Assembly: GCF_023208015.1 (NCBI RefSeq)
Contig: NZ_CP051627.1
Coordinates: 2,356,001 to 2,420,000, forward strand
From: Thermobifida alba
GTDB lineage: Bacteria; Actinomycetota; Actinomycetes; Streptosporangiales; Streptosporangiaceae
Reading direction: 5' to 3'
DNA length: 64,000 nucleotides
Shown here: piece after piece, positions 34,868-43,414 of the stretch
Numbering within the stretch: the first letter of the stretch is position 1
How the letters are laid out: the number at the start of each line of letters is the position of its first letter
Notes under the pieces: model-generated
Told to the model about the DNA's origin: nothing
What the model saw: the letters and a program-made list of their open reading frames with translations, nothing else
Databases searched by the model: none
Program-made: the position numbers and the translations under genes

Positions 34868-37129
34868 ATGGCGGACCCGCACCGGCCCTCCGGCCGTCTG
34901 CCCGTCTCACTGGTGGCACGCGATCCCGTCGAGGCGCGGCGGCGCGCCGACCGGCTGCTGGCCGGCTCCGCCGATCCGCGGACCCGGGCCTCCGCCCTGC
35001 GCGTGAGCGGCCTCGCCGCCTACGAGCTGGGCCTCGTCGAGGAGGCCCGGAAACGGCTGACCGCGGCGGTCCGTGTCGCGGTACGCGCCGACCTGGCCGA
35101 CGAGGCCGCGCTGGCGCGGGCCTCCCGGACCGGGGTGCTGTCCCGCCACGGCGGCGGCCCCGCACCGCTGCCCGACTCCTCCCGCGGCTCGGCCATCCTG
35201 CTGCTGGCCCAGGGCGTGGCCGCCTGCCAGGACGGCCGTTTCGACGACGCCGTCGCCGCCTTCACCGCGGCCGAACCCGCGTTCCGCACCGCCTCCGACC
35301 CGCGTCTGCTCCCGGGGCTGCTGTGCAGCCAGGGACTGGCCCTGCTGCACGCCGAACGGCTGGCGGAGGCCGAGGACGTCCTGCACCGCGGACTGGCGCT
35401 GGCCGAACGGTACGTCCTCCCCCGGTTGGGCGCCGCCATCACCCAGAACCTGGGCTGCCTGGCGGCCTGCCGGGGCGACACGGCACTGGCCATGGAGCGT
35501 TTCGACGCGGCGGCGCCGCTGCTGGGGTCGCCGACCCGGCATCCCGCGCTCACCCTGGACCGCGCCCACGCCCTCGCCGACGCCGGCATGCTCCGCGAGG
35601 CCGGACTCCTGCGCCGCTCCCTCGGCCCGGTGCGCGGCGGCGGAGCCCACCGGGCGCTCGCCGAACTGCTGTCGCTGAAACTCGCTGCGGCGCGCGGCGA
35701 CACGGCGGCGGCCGCGGCCGTGCTCCACCGGCTCCGGCGGATCTTCGGCACCGGGTCGTCGTGGCTGCGCACGGCCGAACGGATCACCGGGGACTTCGGG
35801 GACGTCCCAGCGGCGCGCAGCGCGCCGGAGCCGGCGGGCACTCCTCCGCCCGCGGCCTCCCCCCACCTGGAGTTGGCCGCGCACGCCCACCCCCCGCGCA
35901 CCAGGCGGGCACTGCACGACGCCGCCGCGGCGCTGCGGGCGGGCGACGCCGCGGCCGCGCTGCGGCACCTGGAACGGACCCGGACCGTCTCCACCGGTTC
36001 CCACACCTGCCGGAACCAGAGGTGGGCGGCCCTGCTGGACCACTACCGCGCCGCGCACGCCGAGGCCGCGCGGGGAGTGGTCCGGGCCCGCCACCGGCTG
36101 GCCCGGCTTGAGGTGGAACTCGCCGTGGACCAGTGGCACCCCTGCTGCCGCCGCGGCGCGCCCTCCTCCCCCGACGGCGGAGATCTGCTGACCGGACTGG
36201 CCGCGAAGCTCGGTTCCCGGGCCCTGGTGCACTACCCGGACCTGGCCGCGGCGCCGGTGGCGATCACCCTGGTGGACGGCAGGGTCCGACTGCACGAACT
36301 GGCCGACGCGCGGACGGTCGCCGACGCCGTGGCCGCCTTCGAGCACCTGGCCAGGATGCAGGCGGTCGCCCTGCGCGCCCAGACCGCGCGGCTGCTGGCG
36401 GAGCGGGCCGAGAACGTGCACCGGCTCCTGGTGGCCCCGGTGGCCGCCGCGATCGGCGACCGTGACCTGGTGGTCGCGCCGGGCGCCGCCACCCAGACCC
36501 TCCCGTGGGGGCTGCTGCCCGCGCTGCGGGGACGTCCGGTCAGCGTGGTGCCGTCGGGGCAGGTCTGGCTGCGCTGCCGGGAACGCGCGCTCCGCTTCCG
36601 GCGGCGGCGTCCGCGGGTGCTGCTGGTGGCAGGGCCGCACCTGGCCGCGGCCGAGGCCGAGATCGCCGCGGTGGCCCGGCTGCACCCGGGGGCGCGGACG
36701 GTGGTCGGCGGCGAGGCCCGCTCCCGTACGGTGCTGCGCGGTCTCGCCCGCGCCGACCTGGCGCACCTCAGCGCGCACGGGTTCGAGTGGGACGGCGCCC
36801 CGATGTGCACCGGACTGTGGCTCGACGACGGCCCGCTGTTCGCCTACGACCTGGAGCGGGTGCGTCGGCTCCCCTCCCTGGTGGTGCTCTCCTCGTGCGG
36901 CTCGGGCCGCTCCGTGCCCGCCGCGTCGGGGCTTCCGCTGGGCATGGTGGCCTCCCTGCTGGCCCGCGGCAGCGCCACGGTGGTGGCGAGCGTGCTCCCG
37001 GTGTCCGACGAGGCGACCGCCGCGGCGATGGTGCGCGCCCACGGCGCGCTGCGGGCGGGCCAGCCGCCGGCGGCCGTGGTCGCCGAGCACCTGGCCGACA
37101 GCGGTTTCGTGTGCTTCGGCGCCGGTTGA
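34868..37129 (+). CDS. Helical-repeat (TPR-like) CHAT-domain caspase-like protease
   Basis: 753 residues, no signal peptide. Residues about 20-420 form TPR-like helical repeats (SGLAAYELGLVEEARKRLTAA, LLAQGVAACQDGRFDDAVAAF, LGCLAACRGDTALAMERF). A CHAT domain covers about 430-753. The catalytic dyad is visible: His637 in LSAHG and Cys677 in LSSCGSG, with LPWGLLPAL before them and ASVLPVSDEATAAAMVRAHGAL after. CHAT proteins are caspase/separase relatives, often activated by ligand sensing through their repeats. Position in a sigma / small protein / CHAT unit suggests a proteolytic switch on the sigma factor (inference). Confidence 0.88.
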   Translation: MADPHRPSGRLPVSLVARDPVEARRRADRLLAGSADPRTRASALRVSGLAAYELGLVEEARKRLTAAVRVAVRADLADEAALARASRTGVLSRHGGGPAPLPDSSRGSAILLLAQGVAACQDGRFDDAVAAFTAAEPAFRTASDPRLLPGLLCSQGLALLHAERLAEAEDVLHRGLALAERYVLPRLGAAITQNLGCLAACRGDTALAMERFDAAAPLLGSPTRHPALTLDRAHALADAGMLREAGLLRRSLGPVRGGGAHRALAELLSLKLAAARGDTAAAAAVLHRLRRIFGTGSSWLRTAERITGDFGDVPAARSAPEPAGTPPPAASPHLELAAHAHPPRTRRALHDAAAALRAGDAAAALRHLERTRTVSTGSHTCRNQRWAALLDHYRAAHAEAARGVVRARHRLARLEVELAVDQWHPCCRRGAPSSPDGGDLLTGLAAKLGSRALVHYPDLAAAPVAITLVDGRVRLHELADARTVADAVAAFEHLARMQAVALRAQTARLLAERAENVHRLLVAPVAAAIGDRDLVVAPGAATQTLPWGLLPALRGRPVSVVPSGQVWLRCRERALRFRRRRPRVLLVAGPHLAAAEAEIAAVARLHPGARTVVGGEARSRTVLRGLARADLAHLSAHGFEWDGAPMCTGLWLDDGPLFAYDLERVRRLPSLVVLSSCGSGRSVPAASGLPLGMVASLLARGSATVVASVLPVSDEATAAAMVRAHGALRAGQPPAAVVAEHLADSGFVCFGAG

Positions 37130-37185
37130 GCGCCGCAGCGCGGCCCCGGCGGGCATGATCGACGGGCCGGGGGTAGAGGGCGGGC

Positions 37186-37686
37186 ATGGCTGAGATGCGT
37201 GACGACCACAGGACGGACCCGGTGCTGGCGGAGGACCTCGACGAGAGCACCGTGGTCCCGGAGGCGCGGACCGCCCCGTCGGAGGAGGAGACCCGCCGCG
37301 ACCGGGTCGAGGATCCGATCCACGCGCTGGACTCCGACTACGAGGACGCCGGCCAGCCCGCGCTGGCGGACACCACCGAGGACACCGTCCTGCCCGGCGA
37401 CCGGCCCGCCGCGATGGACGAGTTCGGCACCACCGGAACCGACAAGGAGGCCGGGGAGCCGCTGGACGTGGCGCTGTCCCGGGAGGAACCCGACGTCTGG
37501 GAGCGGGAGGGAGAGCCGGTGGCCGAGGGCACGGCCGAGGCGTCTCCCTCCGCGGGAGAGCTCGTCGCCGAGGACGAGGGGGTGCGCCCCGACCGGGAGG
37601 CCGAGGCGACCGCCGACGACGCCGGTGTGGACCGGGGCGGGCTGGCTCCCGAGGAGCGCGCCGTCCGGGAGCGCGAGGAGCCGTGA
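37186..37686 (+). CDS. DUF5709 family protein
   Basis: 166 residues, strongly acidic and probably disordered. It contains the DUF5709 hallmark GEPLDVALSREEPDVWERE near residue 90 and a tail rich in Glu, Arg and Pro. The family is found across actinobacteria and has no known function. ATG 37186 with GAGGGCGGGC upstream. It converges on the MBL gene with a 10-bp gap. Confidence 0.82.
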   Translation: MAEMRDDHRTDPVLAEDLDESTVVPEARTAPSEEETRRDRVEDPIHALDSDYEDAGQPALADTTEDTVLPGDRPAAMDEFGTTGTDKEAGEPLDVALSREEPDVWEREGEPVAEGTAEASPSAGELVAEDEGVRPDREAEATADDAGVDRGGLAPEERAVREREEP

Positions 37687-37696
37687 GGCGCGGGGG

Positions 37697-38350
37697 CTAC
37701 CAGCCGCGCCGGTGCCACTCGGGCAGGCTGGGGCGCTCCGCCCCCAGGGTGGTGTCCCGGCCGTGCCCCGGGTAGACCCAGGTGTCGTCGTCGAACCGGT
37801 CGAAGAGGCGGGTCTCCACGTCGGTGATCAGACTGCGGAAGTCCGCGTCGCTCCAGGTCTTTCCGACTCCGCCGGGAAAGAGGCTGTCGCCGGTGAACAG
37901 GTGGGTGTGGCCGGCGGGGTCGTCGTAGCACAGGGCGATGGAGCCGGGGGTGTGCCCCCGCAGGTGGATCACCGAGAGCGTGCAGGCGCCCACGCGGACG
38001 GTGTCGCCGTGCTCCACCGGTTCGTCGGTGGACACCGGGAGTTCCGGCGCGTCGGCGGGATGGGCGACGGTCCTCGCCCCGGTGGCCCCGACCACATCGG
38101 CGAGGGCGCCCCAGTGGTCCCGGTGGCGGTGGGTGGTGATCACCCGGGCCAGACCGTCGCCGCCCACCAGGTCGAGCAGGCGGTCGGCCTCGGCGGCGGC
38201 GTCGATGAGCACGGCCTCCCCGGTGCGCGTGCAGCGCAGCAGGTAGGCGTTGTTGTCCATCGGGCCGACCGCGAGTTTGCTGATGGTCAGTTCAGGTAGC
38301 TGCCGCACGTCGGCGGGGCCTCCGACGTGCGTGTTTCCGGTGTAAGGCAC
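37697..38350 (-). CDS. MBL-fold hydrolase (glyoxalase II-like), second copy
   Basis: 217 residues with zinc motif TTHRHRDHWG, HLRGHTPGS, TGDSLFPGGVG and a C-terminal YPGHGRDTTLG. It is a distant paralogue of the gene at 1075. Similar proteins are annotated as hydroxyacylglutathione hydrolase-like, but actinobacteria use mycothiol and the true substrate is unknown. It probably starts a minus-strand unit of its own. Confidence 0.87.
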   Translation of the reverse strand: MPYTGNTHVGGPADVRQLPELTISKLAVGPMDNNAYLLRCTRTGEAVLIDAAAEADRLLDLVGGDGLARVITTHRHRDHWGALADVVGATGARTVAHPADAPELPVSTDEPVEHGDTVRVGACTLSVIHLRGHTPGSIALCYDDPAGHTHLFTGDSLFPGGVGKTWSDADFRSLITDVETRLFDRFDDDTWVYPGHGRDTTLGAERPSLPEWHRRGW

Positions 38351-38408
38351 GCCCCCATTGTGCCCGGTGCGGGCAAGGGGCCCGACGGCGCCCGGCCCCG
38401 GCCGGTTC

Positions 38409-39587
38409 TCAGCCGAGGGGCCCCAGCCCGGAGAGCGGCCCGCTGCGCAGCAGGGGCACGTGCAGTTCCTGCGGGGTGAGCGACCCGTGGTGGCCGACGA
38501 GCTGGGACTCGACGCGTTCGCGGCGCGGTGCGACGAGCGCGGTGGTGCCGTGCGCGACGGCCAGGACGTCGCCGACCCGCACCAGCAGCTCGTGGTCGAC
38601 CGTGGGGGGCGGGCCGAACCAGCCGGCTTCGACGGCCTCGGCGCGGCTCACCACGGTGGCGTGTCCGGCGAGCCGTTCCCGCCACGCGGCGAGCACGTCG
38701 GCCTCGGCGCCCGGCCTGGTGTAGACCTGGCGGGCGCGGGGTTCCCCGGCGAGGACCCGCACTCCCGCGGTGAGGTCCGGGTCGCTCTCCACGTCGATGC
38801 GGCCCTGCGGGTCGGTGTCGACCATGCCGTGGTCGGCGGTGACGTAGAGGACGGCGTCGGCGGGCAGCACGGCGGCGAGCTGCTCGGCGAGCCGGTCCAC
38901 CTGGCCGAGGTGGTGCCGCCAGTGCGGGGAGTCCACGCCGTGCAGGTGTCCGAGCAGGTCGAGCTCGGAGTGGTAGACGAGGAGGTAGGCGCGGTCGGCG
39001 GCGGTGAGGGCGGCTTCCGCGCGGACCACCAGCTCGGTGGTGGTGTCGGCGGGGACGTAGCGGCTGCCGCGCGCGGAGGCCCGGGTGAAACCGCCCCCCT
39101 CGTAGGCCGAGGCCGCGATGTAGGCGGTGGCCACCCCCGCGGCCTCGGCCCGCTCGTAGGTGGTGCGGCACGGCTGCCAGGTGAGCGGGTCGATGTCGGC
39201 CGTCCAGCGCAGGTGGTTGAAGACGGCGCCGTCGCCGGGCAGGGCCACCTGGTAGCCGAAGACGCCGTGGCGGCCGGGGGCGGCGCCGGTGCCCACCGTG
39301 GTCAGGGAGGTCGCGGTGGTGCTGGGGAACCCGGCGGTGATGGGGGTCGACGCCTCCACGAGGGAGGCCAGGAAGGGGGCGTGGGCGCGGTTGGCGAGCA
39401 GCGCCTGCCAGCCCAGGCCGTCGACCAGCAGGACGCAGGCGCGGCGGGTGTCGGGCAGTCCGAGGATGTTGGGTTCGCCCGCCACCCCCAACGAGGCGAG
39501 GACGGAGGGGCCCAGGTCGGCCAGCGAGGCCGTGCCGTAGCGGGGCGTCTCCAGGGGCGGGCCGGCGGGGGGCTGGGCGGTGGTCAT
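38409..39587 (-). CDS. Alkaline phosphatase-superfamily phosphodiesterase
   Basis: 392 residues of the nucleotide pyrophosphatase/phosphodiesterase type. Metal- and nucleophile-site motifs are CVLLVDGLGW (Asp), GFPSTTATSLTTVGTG (Thr nucleophile), SELDLLGHLHG (Asp, His), VTADHGMVD (Asp, His) and a late HGS His. No signal peptide is seen, unlike many relatives. The substrate is unknown. Its ATG at 39587 overlaps the DUF5998 stop by 4 bp, so the two are translated together. Confidence 0.87.
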   Translation of the reverse strand: MTTAQPPAGPPLETPRYGTASLADLGPSVLASLGVAGEPNILGLPDTRRACVLLVDGLGWQALLANRAHAPFLASLVEASTPITAGFPSTTATSLTTVGTGAAPGRHGVFGYQVALPGDGAVFNHLRWTADIDPLTWQPCRTTYERAEAAGVATAYIAASAYEGGGFTRASARGSRYVPADTTTELVVRAEAALTAADRAYLLVYHSELDLLGHLHGVDSPHWRHHLGQVDRLAEQLAAVLPADAVLYVTADHGMVDTDPQGRIDVESDPDLTAGVRVLAGEPRARQVYTRPGAEADVLAAWRERLAGHATVVSRAEAVEAGWFGPPPTVDHELLVRVGDVLAVAHGTTALVAPRRERVESQLVGHHGSLTPQELHVPLLRSGPLSGLGPLG

Positions 39588-40177
39588 CGGGCGGTGGCCT
39601 CCGACAGGGCTTGGGCGAAGTCGAGCAGGTTGGCGACCGCGTCCGGGCCGTCCGCGGCCTGGCTCACCCGCAGGGTGAGGGGCTCGGCGGTGACCCCTCC
39701 GGTGTAGCCGTGGTCGAGTTCGCAGGACTCGTCGGCGCACGCGGCGGGTTCGAGGTCGATGCGGGCGATGGACCCCCAGTTCACGGTGAGGCTGATGCTG
39801 AGGACGGCCTCGCTGGGCAGGGTACCGGGAACGTAGGCGGCGGGGTCGGGGACGACGCGGGTGAGTGCGACGGAGTGGATGCTGTCCAGGCGGACGGAGT
39901 CGGTGGTGGTGGAGGCGTGCGGTCGACCGTCGGGGGCCTCGGGGGGATGTTCGTCGGTGTGGCAGACGATGAGCCGGGTGGAGGTGAGCAGCAGCACGCT
40001 GATGTGTCGCCGCACCTCCATTCCCGGGTCGAAGGTGGCTTCGTGGTGCACCACGAAGGCTTCGGCGGTCTCGCTGCCGAGGGCGGTGGCCACGGCGTCG
40101 GTCACGAGCCCGGGGTAGTATCCGCTGCGCTCGATCTCCAGGCGCCAGTCGGTGGACACTGCACGCGTTTTCCTCAT
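39584..40177 (-). CDS. DUF5998 family protein
   Basis: 197 residues, an actinobacteria-specific family always near this phosphodiesterase. Visible are RLEIERSGYYPGLVTDAV, VVHHEATFDPGMEVRRHISVLLLTSTRLIVCHTDEH and a C-terminal LLDFAQALSEATAR. The central part resembles a PH-like beta domain with alternating strands. A cysteine pair (ACADESCELDHGY) may bind metal. Function unknown. ATG 40177; a GTG 7 codons further in is possible. Confidence 0.82.
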   Translation of the reverse strand: MRKTRAVSTDWRLEIERSGYYPGLVTDAVATALGSETAEAFVVHHEATFDPGMEVRRHISVLLLTSTRLIVCHTDEHPPEAPDGRPHASTTTDSVRLDSIHSVALTRVVPDPAAYVPGTLPSEAVLSISLTVNWGSIARIDLEPAACADESCELDHGYTGGVTAEPLTLRVSQAADGPDAVANLLDFAQALSEATAR

Positions 40178-40277
40178 GTGTCCATCCTGCCCTCTCGGAC
40201 TGGTCACACGCACCTCGGTCCGCTCTTGACCGGGGGCGCAGGCGTGTACCCGGGGCACGACGGGGCAGTGCGGTGGT

Positions 40278-40481
40278 ATGGACGCCACGATTCCGCCGGT
40301 CCCGGAACCGCCGGGACCCGGCCCCAGGCCGCCCGGGCCCGTGCCGCCGGAGCCGGAGCGTCCCGGGCCCGCTCCGCTTCCTCCGGAGCCGCCGATGCCC
40401 GTGCCGGAGCCGCCCGCTCCGGGGCCGGTCCCTCCGGAGCGTCCGGTGCCGAACCCGGAGCCCGGCCCCGACCCGGTGTGA
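40278..40481 (+). CDS. Possible small proline-rich protein
   Basis: A 67-residue frame of which almost half is proline, built from P-x-P-E-P-P and G-P-x-P-P units, with no hydrophobic core. It fits between the divergent DUF5998 gene and the end of the convergent acyl-CoA synthetase gene, a gap otherwise empty. GGTGG lies close upstream of the ATG. In this GC range low-complexity frames arise by chance, so real translation is uncertain. YebC-type and EF-P factors would be needed to translate it efficiently. Confidence 0.3.
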   Translation: MDATIPPVPEPPGPGPRPPGPVPPEPERPGPAPLPPEPPMPVPEPPAPGPVPPERPVPNPEPGPDPV

Positions 40482-40496
40482 CGGGCGCCTTGCGGC

Positions 40497-43220
40497 TCAG
40501 AACGGTACGCGCAGCCGCCGGGGGCCGGCGTCGGGCCGCATCTCGGGGGCCTCGCGCAGCCACACCCGCGCCCCCATGACGTGGGCCCCGGTGGAGTTGA
40601 CGATGACCGGGTCGAGGTCGACGTAGGCGACGTCGGGGAGCGCGTCGACCAGGCGGGAGACCCGGACCAGCACCTCTTCCAGCGCGTCCACGTCGGGCTG
40701 TTCGGCCAGGGACGAGGTGCCCGCGGGCAGGCCGAACAGCAGCGGGGAGGAGCGCACCGCGCGGACCAGGTCGGCGGCGTCGGCGTCGGTCAGCGGCGCG
40801 AGCCGGTAGGCGCGGTCGTCGAGCAGTTCGGCGGTGACGTCGGCCAGCCCGAAGGCGATGACCGGGCCGAACGAGGGGTTCTCGCCCGCGCGGACGAGGG
40901 TGGGCACGCCGGGGGCGACCATGCGCTGCACCACGAGCATCGCGTCGTCGCCGAGCCGCTCGTGCAGCGCGGTGTAGGCGGTGCGCACGTCCTCCGCGGA
41001 GTGCAGTTCCAGGCGGATGCCGCGGCCGCCCGCCCGCAGGCGCAGGTCCGGGGAGTTGGCCTTGACGACGACCGGGTAGCCGAGCTGCTCGGCCGCGGCC
41101 GCCGCCTCCTCCTCGGAGCCGACCGGGAGGTACGGCTCGACGTGGATGCCGTAGCAGCCGAGCAGTTCCCGTGCGGTCTCGACGGGGACCGCGGCCTCCT
41201 CGTTGTGGACGGGTTCGCTGGTGAACCAGACCGAGTGCTCGGCGGTCCCGGCCGCCTCGGCGTCGGCGAGGGCCTTGGTGATCAGGGCACGGGCCCGGGC
41301 GCTGTCGATGTCGGAGAGTTCGGGGTGGCGTCCGTGGGAGCGCTGCCGCCACCTGGCGTAGCGGGTGGCGTGCGCCAGCGCGCGCACGGCGTCCTCGGGC
41401 GCGGGGTAGGACGGCACGGAGCCGCGCAGGGTCTCGCCGTCCTCCCCGACCAGCCGCAGTTCCTCGGGGATGCCCTGGTGGCCCAGGTAGGCGGTGACGA
41501 TCGGTTTGGCGGAGCGCGCCGAGCGTTCGCGCAGCACCTCGGCCACGCCGCTGGAGATGGGGGCCAGGGCGGGGATGAACACCACGACCAGCGAGTCCAC
41601 CGAGTCGTCGGCCAGGGTGGCGTCGAGCGCGTCGGCGAAGTCCTGGTCGGTGGCGTTGGGTCCGAGGTCCACCGGTTCGTTCGGCCGCAGTCCCGCGCGC
41701 ACGCAGGCGTCCTTGACGAGCAGCGCCAGGGAGGCGGAGTTGCCGATGATGCCGACCCGGGGGCCCCGGGGCAGGGGCTGGTAGGCGAACAGCTGCGCCA
41801 CGTCGAACATCTGGGTGATGTCCTCCACCCGCACCACCCCGGACTGTTCGAACAGGGAGGTGACCGCGTAGTCGGGCAGGGCGGGCGTGCCCGCGGCGTG
41901 GCCCACCGGGACGCCGCGCACGGTGCCTCCGCTGCGGACCACGACCACCGGCTTGTGCCGGGCCAGGCGGCGGGCCAGCCGGGTGAACTTGCGGGGGTTG
42001 CCCAGGGACTCCAGGTACTGCAGGACGACCTCGGTGGCCGGGTCCTCCTCCCAGTACTGCAGCAGGTCGTTGCCGGAGACGTCGGCGCGGTTGCCCGCGG
42101 AGACGAAGGTGGACAGCCCCATGCCGCGCTGGGTGACGCGTTCGAGGATGGCCCGTCCCAGCGCGCCGGACTGGGAGAAGAAGCCGATCCGTCCGCGCGG
42201 GGGCAGGTGCGGGGAGAGGGTGGCGTTGAGGGAGACCCTCGGGTCGGTGTTGGCCACGCCCAGGCAGTTGGGGCCGACCACGCGCATTCCGGCGGCGCGC
42301 GCGGCGAGCACCAGCTGCTCCTGGCGTTCCCTGCCCTCGGGGCCGGCCTCGCCGAAGCCGGAGCTGACCACGACGAGTCCGTGCACGCCCTTGCGCGCGC
42401 ACTGGTCGACCACCTCGGCGACCATGTCGGCGCGGACCGCGACGACGGCGAGGTCGACCGGGTCGGGGATGTCCAGGACGCTGGGGTAGGCCCGCACCCC
42501 GGCCACGGCCCTGGCCTCGGGGTGGACAGGGAAGACGGGGCCGCGGAAGTCGCCGTTGAGGAGGTTGCGCAGCGCGGTCTGGCCGATGGTGTGCGCGGCG
42601 CGGCTGGCGCCGATGACCGCGACGGACTCGGGGAACAGCAGCCGGGCGATGGAGCGCGACTCGGCGCGCTGTTCGCGGGCGCGCATCACCTCCAGGGAGA
42701 CCTCGGTGGGTTCCAGGTCGAGGGTGAGGCGGATGACGCCCTCGTCGAAGGTCTGCTGGGCGGTGTAGCCGGCCTCCCGGAACACGTTGATCATCCGCCG
42801 GTTCTCGGGGAGCACGTCGGCGATGAAGCGGCGGATGCCGCGTTCGCGGGCCGCGGCGGCGATGTGCTCCAGCAGCACCGAGGCGATCCCGCGGCCCTGG
42901 TGGGCGTCCTCGACGACGAAGGCGACCTCGGCCTCGTCCTGCTCCACCTTGTCGTAGCGGACCACCGCGACCATGGCGTCGCCGATGGTGGCGATCAGGG
43001 CCACCCGGTCCTCGTAGTCGACCGTGGTGAACCTGGCCACGTCGCGGGAGGAGAGCTTGGGGTAGGGCGCGAAGAACCGGTAGTAGATCGTCTCGGGGGA
43101 CAGCCGCGAGTGGAACTCCTGGAGCAGGGCGGCGTCGTCAGGAGTGATCGGCCTGATGTGAGCGGTGCCGCCGTCGGTCAGCACGACATCCGCTTCCCAG
43201 TGCTTGGGGTATGACTGCAC
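40497..43220 (-). CDS. GNAT acetyltransferase fused to an NDP-forming acyl-CoA synthetase (Pat-like)
   Basis: 907 residues. An N-terminal GNAT domain (about 15-180, with VAFVVEDAHQGRGIASVLLEH as acetyl-CoA site) is followed by a CoA-binding domain (VAVIGASRAAHTIGQ), succinyl-CoA ligase-like domains (FFSQSGALGRAILE) and a C-terminal ATP-grasp part (YPVVVKANSPDLRLRAGGRG). Pat lysine acetyltransferases that silence acetyl-CoA synthetase share these parts; in Salmonella Pat the GNAT is C-terminal, here it is N-terminal as in many actinobacteria. It could acetylate proteins, make acyl-CoA, or both. Monocistronic, minus strand. Confidence 0.88.
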   Translation of the reverse strand: MQSYPKHWEADVVLTDGGTAHIRPITPDDAALLQEFHSRLSPETIYYRFFAPYPKLSSRDVARFTTVDYEDRVALIATIGDAMVAVVRYDKVEQDEAEVAFVVEDAHQGRGIASVLLEHIAAAARERGIRRFIADVLPENRRMINVFREAGYTAQQTFDEGVIRLTLDLEPTEVSLEVMRAREQRAESRSIARLLFPESVAVIGASRAAHTIGQTALRNLLNGDFRGPVFPVHPEARAVAGVRAYPSVLDIPDPVDLAVVAVRADMVAEVVDQCARKGVHGLVVVSSGFGEAGPEGRERQEQLVLAARAAGMRVVGPNCLGVANTDPRVSLNATLSPHLPPRGRIGFFSQSGALGRAILERVTQRGMGLSTFVSAGNRADVSGNDLLQYWEEDPATEVVLQYLESLGNPRKFTRLARRLARHKPVVVVRSGGTVRGVPVGHAAGTPALPDYAVTSLFEQSGVVRVEDITQMFDVAQLFAYQPLPRGPRVGIIGNSASLALLVKDACVRAGLRPNEPVDLGPNATDQDFADALDATLADDSVDSLVVVFIPALAPISSGVAEVLRERSARSAKPIVTAYLGHQGIPEELRLVGEDGETLRGSVPSYPAPEDAVRALAHATRYARWRQRSHGRHPELSDIDSARARALITKALADAEAAGTAEHSVWFTSEPVHNEEAAVPVETARELLGCYGIHVEPYLPVGSEEEAAAAAEQLGYPVVVKANSPDLRLRAGGRGIRLELHSAEDVRTAYTALHERLGDDAMLVVQRMVAPGVPTLVRAGENPSFGPVIAFGLADVTAELLDDRAYRLAPLTDADAADLVRAVRSSPLLFGLPAGTSSLAEQPDVDALEEVLVRVSRLVDALPDVAYVDLDPVIVNSTGAHVMGARVWLREAPEMRPDAGPRRLRVPF

Positions 43221-43414
43221 GATTGTGAGGGTAGACGACTTCTTCCCCGGTATGGGGGATTATCGCCGGGAAGGCGGGACGCTCCGGAGGGCCGGCCCGG
43301 GGGTGCGGCGGGAAGGTCCAGCGGATTCGTTACCCGGGGTGTGTCGTGGACCTGTTAACGTCTCAGAGCGCGTAGGAAAACACGTGCGCCACCCGGTCGG
43401 TAAGGATATGACTC

